The translations under genes and the position numbers were made by a program. The notes beneath the pieces were generated by a model that was given only the letters and a program-made list of their open reading frames with translations, ran no database searches and was not told the origin of the DNA. DNA of 64,000 nt from contig OZ253551.1 in the NCBI GenBank assembly GCA_965262665.1, positions 620,001 through 684,000 of the forward strand. The letters are read 5' to 3'. This DNA comes from CBDBND01 sp965262665. GTDB taxonomy: Bacteria > Pseudomonadota > Alphaproteobacteria > Rhodospirillales > Rhodospirillaceae. Shown piece after piece: positions 28,079-38,113 of this stretch. Position 1 is the first letter of the stretch, and each line of letters opens with the position of its first letter.

Positions 28079-28481
28079 GGATCCCCCCTGAGTGATGCAT
28101 CAAGGGAATCACAACCGGACCTCAAAGGGAATCCCGCGGCGCTCCAAAAGCGCAAGAAAACGAACCCGCATCAGCCACTTTCTTGCAATCTGGAACCTGC
28201 CTTCAGATCAAAAACATCAACACCGCCAATGCATTCCAAGTTTTTCACGGTCGACTCATTACAACACAAAATGACCACACAGCGCTTCGCACTACCGACC
28301 ACCGGCCCCGGAAACCATCGTCCCGATGGACCAAAGGCCTATCATGCACTAACAATCAAACTGGACCACTCAACGGGGGCAGACCATTACGATGGACCAC
28401 TTCTCGGGGGAGAACCAAAGCCACGGGGTCTCGGGTAATCAGACAATTTGATAAAACAATGGAAACTGGCATGATAGGTGA
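28079..28481. other. Gap with possible IS21-type terminal repeats
   Basis: No credible gene. 28310-28420 contains repeated TGGACCA blocks alternating with GGGGG (TGGACCACTCAACGGGGG; TGGACCACTTCTCGGGGG), a layout like the multiple transposase-binding repeats at IS21-group ends. Confidence 0.35.
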
Positions 28482-28769
28482 ATGTCTTGGAACATTCTCT
28501 CTGACACTACATTTACCGGAGTCACTGGGCAGAGCATCTACGCCGTTTTACTGATCATGTTAGGTGTCGTGCTAAGATCTCTATTTGTTGGAGCGAAGAT
28601 CAAAAAACTCAAGAAAGAACTCCATGAGTTCCGCAAGATAGAACATGAGTTACGTGATGTTTATCAACAACTTCAGAGACAACAGCTTCTAAACCCCAAT
28701 GTTCCGGGAAAAGAAGATGCACCGGGACAAACTTCTGTACTGAATAACACCAAGCCGCGCGACGAGTAA
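28482..28769 (+). CDS. Small membrane-anchored coiled-coil protein
   Basis: 95 residues, not recognised. One transmembrane segment (SIYAVLLIMLGVVLRSLFVG, residues about 18-37) is followed by a basic, heptad-like helix (KIKKLKKELHEFRKIEHELR, then DVYQQLQRQQ) and a polar tail. AGGTGA just before ATG supports the start. It is isolated between IS remnants. Confidence 0.5.
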   Translation: MSWNILSDTTFTGVTGQSIYAVLLIMLGVVLRSLFVGAKIKKLKKELHEFRKIEHELRDVYQQLQRQQLLNPNVPGKEDAPGQTSVLNNTKPRDE

Positions 28770-29434
28770 CACGTGGGCAATTTCTCTTATCCCGCCTTTG
28801 GAATCCCCATTGCCACCAACAACAAATTAAGACGGTTGCGGGGCCGCGCTACCACCAAAACCGGCATTCCCGATGCGGACTCCTTGGTCTGTTCTTTTCT
28901 GTCCCCGTTTCACTATCGGCGGATGAGGTAAACAGAAGGGACAGGGAGCGTAAGACCCGTTGAGAACCAGCCCAATTGAAACGACTCCCAGATATAGAAA
29001 CGCAGTTTGATGGTGTGGGCGCTCATTCAAGGTCCCTTGGTTGAAGTTGAGTTAAGATACCGAAAATTATTCTGGGATAATTATTCGAAACAAACCGGAT
29101 ACGCTACAACATGGGAGACAAAAGTAACCGACGAACACAAGCGCACGACCGGTCTCGTTCTCTCCATAGTGACACGTCTTACCGACGTCTTCCTTGACGA
29201 CTACTTGCGCGTGAACGCTAGTGCATGTCAGTCGTGACCGTCATTCGTAAAATCGACCGCCATAATCAAAGAGGGAGTTAATCGGTCCCATCAACTTCGA
29301 AAAAACAAATGAAGCCTTTATTATACCTGGAATCATTGATTTGGCCTGAATTTAGTATTTTGCATTGACCTGATTCGGCTGCCGATTCATGCACCTCTCC
29401 AACGACACGAGCAGCGAACGACTTCACGGCGAAG
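28770..29434. other. 665-base region without a supported gene
   Basis: Holds one copy of the dispersed GGCGGATGAGGT motif (28918-28946), which forms a hairpin with TCTGTCCCCGTTT about 25 bases upstream. It also holds the presumed left end of the IS630 element starting before 29435. An open frame at 29007-29237 has no recognisable features. Confidence 0.4.
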
Positions 29435-30367
29435 ATGCGCAAAAGGGCCTCCTTTCTGACCGCTGACGAACCCAAGGCACTCCTGAATGTCATGCGCAAG
29501 CGGAAGGTCGAAGCGCTGCAGGTACGGCGCGCGAATGCGCTGGTTGCCCTTGATGATGGCCACAGCGTGCAGATGGTCTCCAGGATATTCTATCTCGATC
29601 CCGACACGGTTCGCGGCTGGCTACGGGACTTCCGCGAGAAGGGTCTCGCCTCTGTGGAGCTTGCGGATTACCCGGACCGCGCGGGCCGCCTGACGGCGGA
29701 CCAGGAAGCCGCTCTCAAGGCGCAGTTCCGGGACAATCCGCCGCGCGACACCAACGCGGTGCGGGATGCCATCTTCCGAAAGTTTGCTGTGAGATATTCA
29801 CGTCCGGGCGCCATCAAGCTGATGCACCGCCTGGGGTTCGCATACGTGAAGCCGAAGACGCTGCCGAAGCAGGCCGACAAGCAGGCGCAGGAAGCCTTCA
29901 TCAGGGATTATGAACAGCTGACGCGCGGGATGTTTCCGGACGCGACGGTTGTCTTCGCCGCTGCGGTCCATCCCGAGTATCAGAGCCGGCCGGCGCATGG
30001 CTGGTTCATCCGTTCCGACAAGCCGGCGATCAAGGCCACGACAGGGCGCCAGCGGCTGAACCTGCACGGCGCACTGGACCTTGAAACGATGAAGCTCACC
30101 CTGGTCGAGGGCGAGAAGATCAATGCCGAAACCTCTCTGCGGTTGTTCGAGAAGCTGGAACGGGCCTATCCGGACACCCGGGTGATCCCGGGTGATCCCG
30201 GGTGATCCCGGGTGATCCCGGGTGATCCATGTCTGTCTCGACAATGCGCGCTATCACCATGCCAGGCTGTTGCGGCCGTTCCTGGAGCGGCCGGAGTGCC
30301 GCATCCGGCTGCATTTCCTGCCGCCGTATGCGCCACACCTCAATCCCATCGAGCGGTTATGGGGCGG
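29435..30367 (+). pseudogene. IS630-family transposase (fourth subgroup), repeat expansion and 3' truncation
   Basis: HTH region (VALDDGHSVQMVSRIFYLDP and DTVRGWLRDFREKG), GAIKLMHRLGFAYVKPKTLP, first catalytic segment VVFAAAVHPEYQSRP (Ala where Asp is expected) and KPAIKATTGRQRLNLHGALD. At 30181 a 10-base unit is repeated five times instead of once, shifting the frame by 40 bases. The second catalytic segment (VCLDNARYHHARLLRPFL) and LPPYAPHLNPIERLWG lie beyond it in the restored frame. Homology stops near 30367, and the ParB-like gene follows. Confidence 0.87.
30181..30230 (+). repeat. 10-bp tandem repeat (GGTGATCCCG) x4 plus a diverged fifth
   Basis: Four exact units are followed by GGTGATCCAT. 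One unit fits the transposase reading frame (RVIHVCLDN). The four extra units destroy it. Confidence 0.95.
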
Positions 30368-30468
30368 CATCAGCGCCGGAAGCTGATCCGGTGGATGAAC
30401 TACCGTCGGACCGAGGCCCGCTGCACGAGACGGAAGGCGTGGCACAGACCGTGCCCCATGCTGCCGTG

Positions 30469-31338
30469 ATGGTCACAGAGCCAAGCAATTCCGCCGCTCC
30501 GGAAGGCCAGCTTGTCGAACGTGCGTTGGACCAACTGCGAGCCCACCCAGTTTACCTGGATGTCTGCGGACCGCTGGCGGCCTCACCGGTCCCCAACGAT
30601 GCGGCAGAGTTCAGCCCTATCATCGAACCTCTGCTGACGACCCGGGACGGCCTGATCCTGGAGGGCCATGAACGATGGGCGATGGCCCGCCAGCAGGACC
30701 GGCGGACCATGGCTTGCGTCGAGTACGACCTATCCGAAGAAGAGGCCCTAAAGTTTATGCTGAACAAGTGTTGCCGCCAGGACCGGCTGAACGATTTTTG
30801 CCGGATCGTGATAGCCCTGGCTCTGGAGCCTTATTGGAGGAGCCGCGCCCGCGAGCGTCAACGTAAGGAGGGTAAAAATAAGCTTCTGTCAAAATTGACA
30901 AAAGGTAACCCGATTGATGTCAGAGCGGAGCTCGCACGCGCCGCAGGTGTAGGTGCCGGGAATATCACAAAGGTCAAGCAGCTGCTGAAGACCATCACCC
31001 CGGCAGTGCAAGACGCTCTTAGACGGGGAGACGTCACCATCCATCGGGCATGGCAATAGCGCGTCCTGTCACCGCTCCGGCAGAACGAAGAACTAAAAAA
31101 ATACCTTAACTGCAAAGACATAAGACACGCCATCCGACACGACATCGACGAACTGCTTCGCAATCACGAGGCCCGACAGGACAATGTGTTGTCGGTCGAA
31201 CAATTCGCCGAACGATTGGCTCGTCTCGCAGGGGATGTGCTGGCGAACACTCCGCTGGTCGTGACCGAACTCGCCGGGCCCGCAATCGTGGTTACCCGCG
31301 ACCTGCACGACCGACTGTTGGCGGAGAAGCGCTCGTGA
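30469..31338 (+). pseudogene. ParB-like nuclease-domain protein with in-frame TAG
   Basis: ParB/KorB N-terminal fold: VERALDQLRAHPVYLD, LTTRDGLILEGHERWAMARQQ (the G-H-x-R box) and VEYDLSEEEALKFMLNKCCRQDRLNDF. Next come a basic stretch (RSRARERQRKEGKNK) and an HTH (DVRAELARAAGVGAGNITKV). TAG at 31057-31059 follows HRAWQ; the frame then stays open for 92 codons (RVLSPLRQNEELKKYL...ARLAGDVLANTPLVVTELAG) to TGA at 31336-31338, which overlaps the GTG start of the IS91-type transposase. The start is uncertain (ATG 30469, or further upstream). The overlap implies the two genes were translated together. Confidence 0.75.
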
Positions 31339-32435
31339 AACGCCGGGGGCGGCTCAAGCGCATTCTGGAACTTGGACGGCCCCACTGGGACCATCAACAA
31401 ACGCGGCCCGCCGTGCGGGAGGCGTTCCGCAAGGTGTTGGTTTGCGGCACCGCCGCGCTAGGGGCCGAGGTATACGCCTCCGCCAATGAGACACGGTTGG
31501 TCTTTCACACCTGCAAGTCCCGCGCCTGTCCGAGTTGCGGCTACCGGGCCACGACGCTCTGGCAGCGAGACCAGTGGCGGGAACTTCCAGACACTCGCTA
31601 CGCTCACGTCACTCTTACGATGCCGGATGTTCTATGGCCCTTGTTCCAGCAGAACCGCCACCTTCTCCACGACCTACCGGTCCTGGGTGCAAAAGTTATC
31701 GAACATTGGGCCCGGTACACATACGGCGTGCGGCTAATGATCCTGGTGATTCCACACACCTTTGGCCGTCACCTGAACTTCAATAGCCACCTCCATGTGC
31801 TCGTCTCCGAAGGCGGTCTCGATGCCGACGGCACGACTTGGCGGAAGGCGCCGCTAAAGAACATGGCATTGATGCCCCTGTGGCGCTACGCCGTGGTGGC
31901 TTACCTGAGAGAGGCGTATTCCAAGGGCCTCCTGGAGACCGGTCTGAGTACACCCCAACTCGAAGACCTCCTGCAACGGCAACTGGAGCGGTGGTGGAAC
32001 ACTCACATCCAAAGGTTCCGGGGCAAGAAACAATTCCTCGGTTACGTAGGCCGTTACGCCCGCCGGCCCCCCATCGCACAGCGCCGGTTCAGGAAGACAG
32101 ACGGTCAAGAAGTGCAATTCTTGACGAAAGACACGAAGACAAAACAAACAGTCGTGACTCGGTATACGACGGCTGATTTCGTGACCACGTTGGCCGACCA
32201 TATCCCTGACCGTTACCGGCATAATATTCGCTACTTCGGGCTGCTGGCCCCACGCACCAAGGCCCGCACCCACGACACCGTGTTCGCCCTGCTGGGGCAG
32301 AAACGCCTTGGCAAGCCGAGGCGTTTAAACTGGGCGGCCTCGCTCAGAAAATATTTCGGCGTAGACCCATTGGTGGACCGCAAGGGAGAACGGATGCATT
32401 GGGTCGGACGACTGGAGCCAACCAAATGCCCCTGA
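31335..32435 (+). CDS. IS91-family-like (HUH/Y2) transposase
   Basis: 366 residues. N-terminal zinc-binding cysteines (HTCKSRACPSCGYRATTLWQRDQW), TRYAHVTLTMPDVLWPLFQQN, the HUH-like HLNFNSHLHVLVSEGGLD, and YVGRYARRPPIAQRRF with two tyrosines three residues apart, as in IS91/IS801 enzymes. The C-terminal part (PDRYRHNIRYFGLLAPRTKA, LGLPRR-like) is also typical. GTG start at 31335 overlaps the preceding ParB-like gene by 4 bases. Rolling-circle-type transposition is expected. Intact as read; the element's ends are not resolved (32436-32690 has no gene). Confidence 0.82.
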   Translation: MKRRGRLKRILELGRPHWDHQQTRPAVREAFRKVLVCGTAALGAEVYASANETRLVFHTCKSRACPSCGYRATTLWQRDQWRELPDTRYAHVTLTMPDVLWPLFQQNRHLLHDLPVLGAKVIEHWARYTYGVRLMILVIPHTFGRHLNFNSHLHVLVSEGGLDADGTTWRKAPLKNMALMPLWRYAVVAYLREAYSKGLLETGLSTPQLEDLLQRQLERWWNTHIQRFRGKKQFLGYVGRYARRPPIAQRRFRKTDGQEVQFLTKDTKTKQTVVTRYTTADFVTTLADHIPDRYRHNIRYFGLLAPRTKARTHDTVFALLGQKRLGKPRRLNWAASLRKYFGVDPLVDRKGERMHWVGRLEPTKCP

Positions 32436-32689
32436 TTGACGCTTAAACAGCGGCGGATACACAGATACCCGTCTCGGCGCGTGGCGACTACCGGATTTGA
32501 CAGCGTGGCCAACCGACAATCCCGGCGCCTATCACTAGAGAACCTTTATCAGGTCACGCCATCAATGGGGCCGGAACCGATATAGGATTTCTGAAACTAC
32601 CCTCATGCACACCACTGCAAAGGGAGGCGTTACCCCGACATAATATCGACGCTACCGGAAAGCGGTTTTTGATTTTCCTATAGATCAAG

Positions 32690-33395
32690 CCACGGCCGTC
32701 GCGCCAGCGCCGACTTCGACGATTAATGACTGGTTCCGCGCGCGCAAGATCAGCTTTAAAAAAACCGCCCACGCCAGTGAACAGGAACGCGCGGATGGGC
32801 AGGCAGCACGCGTGGTTTGGCGCCAACGTCAGGCCCGGCTCCCGGCCCATCCCGAGCGGGTCGGCAGGATCGTGTTCCTTGACGAAACAAGTATCAATAC
32901 CAAAATGGCGCGCCTGCGGGGGCGCTGTCCCAGCGGCCAGCGGATGGTTGCCGCCATTCCCCATGGTCATTGGAAAACCATGACCTTCATTGCCGGATTG
33001 CGCGGTGACGGCCTGACCGCGCCCTGGGTGATCGAGGGCGCCATGGACGGTGATGCATTCGAGCAGTACATCAAAACGCAACGCGCCCCGACCCTTCAAA
33101 AAGGCGCTGTTGTTGTCCCCGGCAATCTGCCGGCCGACAAACGCGACGGTGCCAGGCGGGCGGTTGAAAAGCGGGGCGCATGGCTTTTGTTCCTGCCGCC
33201 CTATGCGCCGGACTTCAACCCGATCGAGCTCGCATTTTCAAAGTTCAAAGCTCACATGAAGCGCTTAAAACCCCGCACCATCGATGATCTGTGGAAAGCC
33301 GCCGGTAACGTCTGCGGCCTCTTCAATCACGAGCACTGCAGGAACTTCTTGGTTGCCGATGGCTATGCGTCAGAATAAATCGGAAATGCTATAGA
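32690..33395 (+). pseudogene. IS630 (14840-type) copy, 5' truncated with internal deletion
   Basis: Starts inside the linker (CAAGCCACGGCCGTCGCG) and jumps to GACTTCGACGATTAATGAC. The deletion joint is at GCGCCG, present on both sides in the complete copy, so microhomology deletion is likely. The rest reads through without the 10-base insertion of the other copy (VIEGAMDGDAFEQYIK...). Right terminus CGGAAATGCT at about 33392. Confidence 0.88.
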
Positions 33396-33427
33396 ACCTA
33401 CGCCTCGTTTCTTCTAAACTCTGGACC

Positions 33428-33634
33428 ATGGCAGTGAGCTTGAAATATTTAGCCCGTATGGCAGTCCGTCGGTTGGCCTCAGACCCGCGCACACGAGAGA
33501 AAGCCAAGGAGGCTGCGCGGGCTATAGCCGACGAAATCCAAAGAGCCGGTCATGAAAAAGGGCATGCCTATGCGGCAGGCCGGGCGGTCCGCCGCACGAT
33601 CAAGCGCCTGCAAGGAAACTCCGATTCCAACTGA
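33428..33634 (+). CDS. Small basic hypothetical protein
   Basis: 68 residues, highly charged and helical (RTREKAKEAARAIADEIQRA, GRAVRRTIKRLQGN). Not recognised. No clear ribosome-binding site. It lies just after an IS630 end, so it may be a fragment of a longer host gene. Confidence 0.4.
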   Translation: MAVSLKYLARMAVRRLASDPRTREKAKEAARAIADEIQRAGHEKGHAYAAGRAVRRTIKRLQGNSDSN

Positions 33635-33938
33635 TCCGGCCGAAAACGTGGCCGGGTGTCCATTCCGAGAACCTTATCAACTGTCCATTCCGAAAACTTC
33701 ATCCACACCTAAGCGGTTTACATCACCAATAAATGGAATGGACGCCTCCCACCCACTGACGTTGGCCGGCGGAGGGATGTGGTGGACCCTCGCGAGCCGA
33801 CGGCATCTAAAGTGTCCAGGTGTAATACCAAACGACTCTGAATAAGACTCACGTTTGGGATTCCCCTTTCGACCGATTTCTGACTCAATTGTGGTGATTC
33901 GGGGATGAGGAGGATCACCATGGGAGCAGCAGATTTCG
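33635..33938. other. Gap with two direct copies of a dispersed motif
   Basis: GTCCATTCCGAGAACCTTAT at about 33658 and GTCCATTCCGAAAACTTCAT at about 33683 are two close copies of a motif also seen near 28930, 43178, 45560, 49570, 50980 and 51145. No gene seen. Confidence 0.5.
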
Positions 33939-34130
33939 TTGCGTGATGACTTCGATGCCAAGGCGCTGCGTCGCCTGGTCATCGAGACTCTGCGCGAGCA
34001 GTGGGCCTGTGTAATCCGGCTCGACGAGGAGATTGGCGACATTGAGCGGCGGCTCAAGCTGTGGCACAGGGACAATCCCGCCAGCCGGCGCATTGCCGAG
34101 ATCCCTGGCGTCGGCTGTCCGTCGTCAAAA
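33939..34130 (+). pseudogene. IS110-family transposase internal fragment
   Basis: Codons for VIRLDEEIGDIERRLKLW and NPASRRIAEIPGVG match the segment just before and including the conserved IPGVG of IS110 transposase_20 domains. Cut at both ends. The matching C-terminal part of an IS110 protein lies at 37213-37484 in the other orientation. Confidence 0.7.
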
Positions 34131-34313
34131 CATTTGGGACAAATGAGCGTGTTTTCTAACGGAGGATTTAGCTCATCTTGGTTTGAAGTTAAGCCGCCTG
34201 CCGTTGATGGTTCAAGCGGCGGTTTTGGATGGTGAGTTTTTTGGTTTTTTGTCTCCTTTCGATGATTGCGGTGCCTCGCCCGAAGCAGACCCAGGGCAAT
34301 CGGGTGAATGGTT

Positions 34314-35491
34314 TCACCGTGAGATAAGGCTTGCGAGGAAGTCGTCGTCCCAGGCGGCGATGCGTCGTTTTACACGCAGACTGTCCTTGCCCGGGGCTTG
34401 GCGCAAGAGGTTGCTCGCCATGTGTTTGACGACCGCGAAGTTGGCCGGGGCAGTGTTCTTTCGGACCCGGCACTCGTCGTCGCGGAAGACCATGTCCATG
34501 ACCCAGTGCAGGTCCATGACCCAGTGCAGCCCGTTCTCGCTGCTCCAATGGCCCCGGATGGCGGCGCTCAGGGTATCGGCCTTGGCGGCGGTGGAGGCGG
34601 ATGTAGAAGCGGGTCTCGCGCTCGACCTTGGCGCCGGGGTGGATGCCGATCTCGCGTACGGTTTCGACCATAACAATGCTCCCGGGCCCGGGCCAGTGGT
34701 GGCGTTCCTTCAGCCAAGCGATTTCGTTCGCCGCCGTGGTGGTCCGGGTTTCGATGCGGCCGTGGCTCTTCTCCACTGTCTGGTGGTGGCTGACAACCGT
34801 ATCGGCAAAGCCGCATGCTATCTGTTCGATGAAGAAAAGCTTGGTATCGTCGTGCAGGCTGCCCTGGTTGCCCTTGAGGGCAAGGATATAGTCGGCGTCC
34901 TTGTCGATGATCTTCGCGGCGATGTTGCGCTGACAGCCCATGGCGTCGATGGTCACCGTCGCGCCGTTGATGGTCAACAGATCCAACAGCTTCGGGAGAG
35001 CGACGATCTCGTTGGATTTATCAGCCACCTTGGCTTGGCCAAGCACCAGGTTCTGACGTGTGCTCCACGCCGAGATCATGTGGATGCGCTTTGGCGCCGC
35101 CTTCCTGATAGGAGCGCCGCAGCGTCTTGCCGTCGATGGCGACGATGTCCGCGCCGCGCCCGGTGAGCGATGCCGCTCAGGCGATGAAGCAGTGCTGAAA
35201 CTGTTCGGCATCAAGGGCTGCGAAGATGTCACCGAGTTGATCGTGTGAGGGCGTACCATCCGTGAACGGCCGGAAACGGCGCAGAAACGTCAGTTTCCTC
35301 TCGCCGTACTTGGCGATCTCGACCCAGCTCTCACAGCCGGCGGGCACGCCGAGAAGGCATAGCAGCAACACTTCGTCGAGGGGATAGAGGACCGTGGCGC
35401 GTTGCCGCGGGTCGTCGAGATCGGTGAAATGCTCCAGGAAATCAACAATCTGATTAAAGGCCTCGTTCGCCGTTCCAAACCGTCGCATCAT
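34314..35491 (-). pseudogene. ISAs1-family transposase, multiple lesions
   Basis: Opens MMRRFGTANEAFNQIVDFLE and continues DLDDPRQRATVLYPLDEVLLL. It stops at TGA 35177-35179, but resumes in frame as GRGADIVAIDGKTLRRSYQ (catalytic IDGK). A frameshift leads to MISAWSTRQNLVLGQAKV, VTIDAMGCQ and ADYILALKGNQGSLH. Another shift near 34620-34640 leads to the last part (HWSSENGLHWVMD). An 18-base tandem duplication lies at 34494-34529. Confidence 0.82.
34494..34529 (+). repeat. 18-bp tandem duplication in ISAs1 transposase
   Basis: GTCCATGACCCAGTGCAG occurs twice head-to-tail, duplicating the residues LHWVMD in the transposase. It is in frame, so not disruptive in itself. Confidence 0.95.
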
Positions 35492-35579
35492 TTCTGGGAT
35501 CCTTCTTGCGAATCAAAAGGATCAATAGCGATTCAGACTTCTACACTCTTGTCATCCTCAAATTCACCCGATTGCCCTG

Positions 35580-35877
35580 ATGCTACCTATTAGGGGTCTT
35601 GACTTTTTTGGGCCACGGATATACCTCCCCAGCGAGACGGTAATGTGCTAAAATGAAGATCGTCGCTGCTTTTGAGCCATCAAAACCCACAAATGGGTCC
35701 TAAAGGGCTCTCGTTAGTAGTCTCCCAGTTTAAGAGCCTTTTTGGCCTGATGAAGATGCCATCGGCCTAATCGGCAGATGCATTGTCACGTTGCGCCACT
35801 CCCCGACCGCTGGTGTTCAGGGGGTTTACAGGGCGCGTCTCATCAACAGAAGATGCCCCAACCATGGGAGTAAAACA
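35580..35877. promoter_or_regulatory. Upstream region of tonB-like gene
   Basis: 298 bases without a gene. The only clear signal is GGGAG six bases before the ATG at 35878. An operon partner such as exbB/exbD is absent, so the ISAs1 side probably replaced the original upstream genes. Confidence 0.4.
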
Positions 35878-36498
35878 ATGAATACCAGGGCTATTCGCCT
35901 AGGAATATCCGTTCCTTTAGCCATATTTGTGACCATTGCCTTATTCTGGTTGATGAACTACCTCATCACACATGGCATGAACGCAATTACGGAAGAGTTT
36001 CGCGGCGGTTTGATCGATTTTACCCGCGTAGACCGGGACGAAACGGCCCAGACAAAAGATCGAACCTTACCTGACCGTCCGGATACGCCTGACGTACCGC
36101 CGCCGCCACCGCCCATGAATTTCAATATAAATGCTGCTCCTGATTCACGTGGTGTCGCCATTAATGCACCTGCACTTTCCCGAGGATTAAACCTCGATCG
36201 TTCAGGACTTGCCATGCCCACAGACGGGGATGTGATTCCGTTGGTCCGCATACCACCGCAATATCCTCAGCGGGCTGCGTCTCGCGGTATCAATGGGTGG
36301 GTTCAGCTTGAGTTCACTATTACTGAAAGCGGCGGCGTCGAAGACATCATCGTAATCGCTGCAGAACCAACAGGGTATTTTGAACGCGCTGCAGAGCGGG
36401 CTCTGGCCCGTTGGAAGTACAAACCAAAAATTGTCGAAGGCCGTCCAGCGCGGCGTTACAACAATCAGGTGGTTATTACGTTCGAGATGGAGGAATGA
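35878..36498 (+). CDS. TonB-family energy transducer
   Basis: 206 residues. A cytoplasmic start is followed by one N-terminal transmembrane segment (LGISVPLAIFVTIALFWLMN, about 8-27), a periplasmic Pro-rich linker (PDTPDVPPPPPP, about 70-81) and the C-terminal TonB fold: PLVRIPPQYPQRAASRGINGW, VQLEFTITESGGVEDI and ERAAERALARWKYKPKIVEG. It delivers proton-motive energy to TonB-dependent receptors such as those at 46973 and 55665. Shorter than enteric TonB, but normal for alphaproteobacterial TonB-like proteins. Start supported by GGGAG. Intact. Confidence 0.93.
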   Translation: MNTRAIRLGISVPLAIFVTIALFWLMNYLITHGMNAITEEFRGGLIDFTRVDRDETAQTKDRTLPDRPDTPDVPPPPPPMNFNINAAPDSRGVAINAPALSRGLNLDRSGLAMPTDGDVIPLVRIPPQYPQRAASRGINGWVQLEFTITESGGVEDIIVIAAEPTGYFERAAERALARWKYKPKIVEGRPARRYNNQVVITFEMEE

Positions 36499-36502
36499 CG
36501 CG

Positions 36503-36610
36503 ATGATGCGCAAGGTCGTTCCAGGTGCAATCACCGCACAGATCTTATTTACCATAGACCTCAAAAGAAAAAGTGCGGTAGACGCTCAGAAAGTGTGTCC
36601 GATACTACAA
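36503..36610 (+). pseudogene. Stub of gene downstream of tonB (signal peptide only)
   Basis: GGAGG within the tonB end precedes ATGATG at 36503. MMRKVVPGAITAQILFT looks like a signal peptide, then sequence quality drops and the frame ends. In many alphaproteobacteria a tetratricopeptide-repeat protein follows this type of tonB; that identity is inferred from position only. Confidence 0.4.
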
Positions 36611-36632
36611 TAGCGCCCGGACACACCTTTCC
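36591..36632 (+). terminator. Hairpin after tonB operon
   Basis: GTGTGTCCG and CGGACACAC pair across a 16-base loop, followed by CTTTCC. It could be a weak terminator or an IS end. Confidence 0.35.
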
Positions 36633-37212
36633 TTAGGCAAGGTTTTGTAAGTTCTAGGGCATTTCCAGGCATTGGCAGACTAAATCGGCTTGAGTTGGAA
36701 AGTAAGGTCTCCTAGCCTCCGGCGATGCACAATCCCTTCCGTTATTTCAATAGCTCGCCTTCCGTAATGGGGCGGTCGATGTCAAGCACAGATCTTCACG
36801 ATCTTCCGGCCTGACACGATCTGACACGATCTCTTGAACATGAAACACCTTCGCCTGCGGGCGATCGTCGTCCCGGGTATGGTCAACTTAGGTGGTTGCC
36901 TTGGCAGAAGCAGGCGACTGACTCGTCAGCGCGGCACGGAGAAGGGTCCACGATCCCGCGTATGTCCGTCGCCAGGCTCTCGCTTCCGTCCGTGGTCAGC
37001 GCAGCGGCTGCCAACATAATGCCTGGTCCAAGACGATTCCCGAGTGCCAATCTGAATAGCGTGCTCGAACGCGATGAGACGGTTCGGCAGCAAGGCGAGC
37101 TACGTGCATCATCGGGAACCGCGTCCCGGCGAGGGGACACCGGTGGGTCGCCACCCTCTGGCGCGACTCTTTCCTCCTGTCCTTGTTGAGTGCTGGCGGG
37201 ATGCAGCCGCGC
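36633..37212. other. 580-base gap with IS6-type terminus
   Basis: GGCATTGGCAGACTAAATCGG at 36668-36688 is a one-mismatch copy of the IS6 inverted end seen at 38096-38113, 50459, 50621, 42493, 42672 and 63947. A short repeat (CTGACACGAT twice) lies near 36812. No gene recognised. Confidence 0.5.
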
Positions 37213-37484
37213 CTATGCCGTCCGGATTGCCATCGCCTCCTCGCGCGTGAAGCGGAACTCCGTGCCATCCCGCCACATCCGGTGAAGCACCACGCCGATG
37301 CGCCGGGCCAGGGCAATGGTTGCGCGCTTCTTGCCGCGCAGCTTCGCCAGACGCAGAGCCCAGGCCTTCAGCCAGTTCGGTCCCGCGCGGTTCAGCATAA
37401 CCGTGGCCGCCTGATAGAGCGCCGTGCGCAGGCCGGCGTCGCCGGCCTTGGTGATCGCGCCGACGATATCCTGTTTGAGCGCGG
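37213..37484 (-). pseudogene. IS110-family transposase C-terminal fragment
   Basis: Codes for GAITKAGDAGLRTALYQAAT, VMLNRAGPNWLKAWALRLAK, RGKKRATIALARRIGVVLHR and MWRDGTEFRF, the conserved C-terminal transposase_20 tail. Cut on its N-terminal side by the IS6 fragment at about 37485. Confidence 0.82.
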
Positions 37485-38113
37485 CGTCGACTTCTGCCAT
37501 GAAACCGTGCGGTACTGGTGGAACCGTTTTGGCCCGTTGTTTGCCGCCAAGATCCGGAAGAGGCGGATAGACCAGCGCAACTGGTCGAATTGGCGCTGGC
37601 ATCTTGATGAGGTGTTCGTCCGCATCAACGGCGAGACACATTATCTATGGCGTGCCGTTGACCATGAAGGCGAAGTGCTTGAGGTTTTGGCCACGAAACG
37701 GCGGGACCGCGAAGCTGCGCTTAGGTTTCTGAGGCGTGCGATGAAGCGCTATGGCCGACCGGCCACGATCGTCACGGACAGGTTACAGTCATACCGGGCG
37801 GCGATGAAGATGATCAGCAACGAGGGCTGCCAAGAGACCAAGCGTTGGTTGAACAACCTAGCGGAAAACTCACATCGGCCCTTCCGACGACGGGAAGGGG
37901 CAATGGCTCGGTTCAGAGACATCAAGACCTTGCAGAAGTTCGCCTCCGTCCATGCCTCGATCCACACCCACTTCAACCACCAACGCCATCTCAACCGCCG
38001 AGACGTTTTCAAACAAGCCCGAGCCACCGCCTTGGCCGAGTGGCGTCAACTTGCAGCCTGACAGTCCTCGATTGTAGGTTCTTCTGCTCCGGGCCAGTTA
38101 GTCTGACAATGCC
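37485..38113 (+). mobile_element. IS6-family element, 5' truncated
   Basis: Transposase from CHETVRYWWNRFGPLFAAKI on, with DDE residues in WHLDEVFVRINGE, VTDRLQSYRAAMK and NNLAENSHRPFRRREGAM, to LAEWRQLAA at 38061. The right inverted end TTAGTCTGACAATGCC ends at 38113. The first 40 or so residues are missing. The next element starts directly at 38114. Confidence 0.87.

Larger units (their letters stand above)
34292..35579 (-). mobile_element. ISAs1-family insertion sequence, decayed
   Basis: 1288 bp bounded by identical 18-base inverted ends CAGGGCAATCGGGTGAAT at 34292 and (reversed) at 35579. The flanking 8-10 bases do not match, so the surroundings have been rearranged since insertion. The left neighbour (34150-34291) codes on the minus strand for the tail of an unnamed transposase ending KLTIQNRRLNHQRQAA. 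Confidence 0.8.

Noticed and set aside
30181..30230. 10-bp repeats considered as CRISPR or iterons
   Set aside because: They lie within a transposase coding sequence, and one unit fits the reading frame; best explained by slippage.
32554..33099. 181-codon minus-strand frame; similar frame at 15157-15900
   Set aside because: Both are antisense to the same IS630 transposase and share nothing but that.
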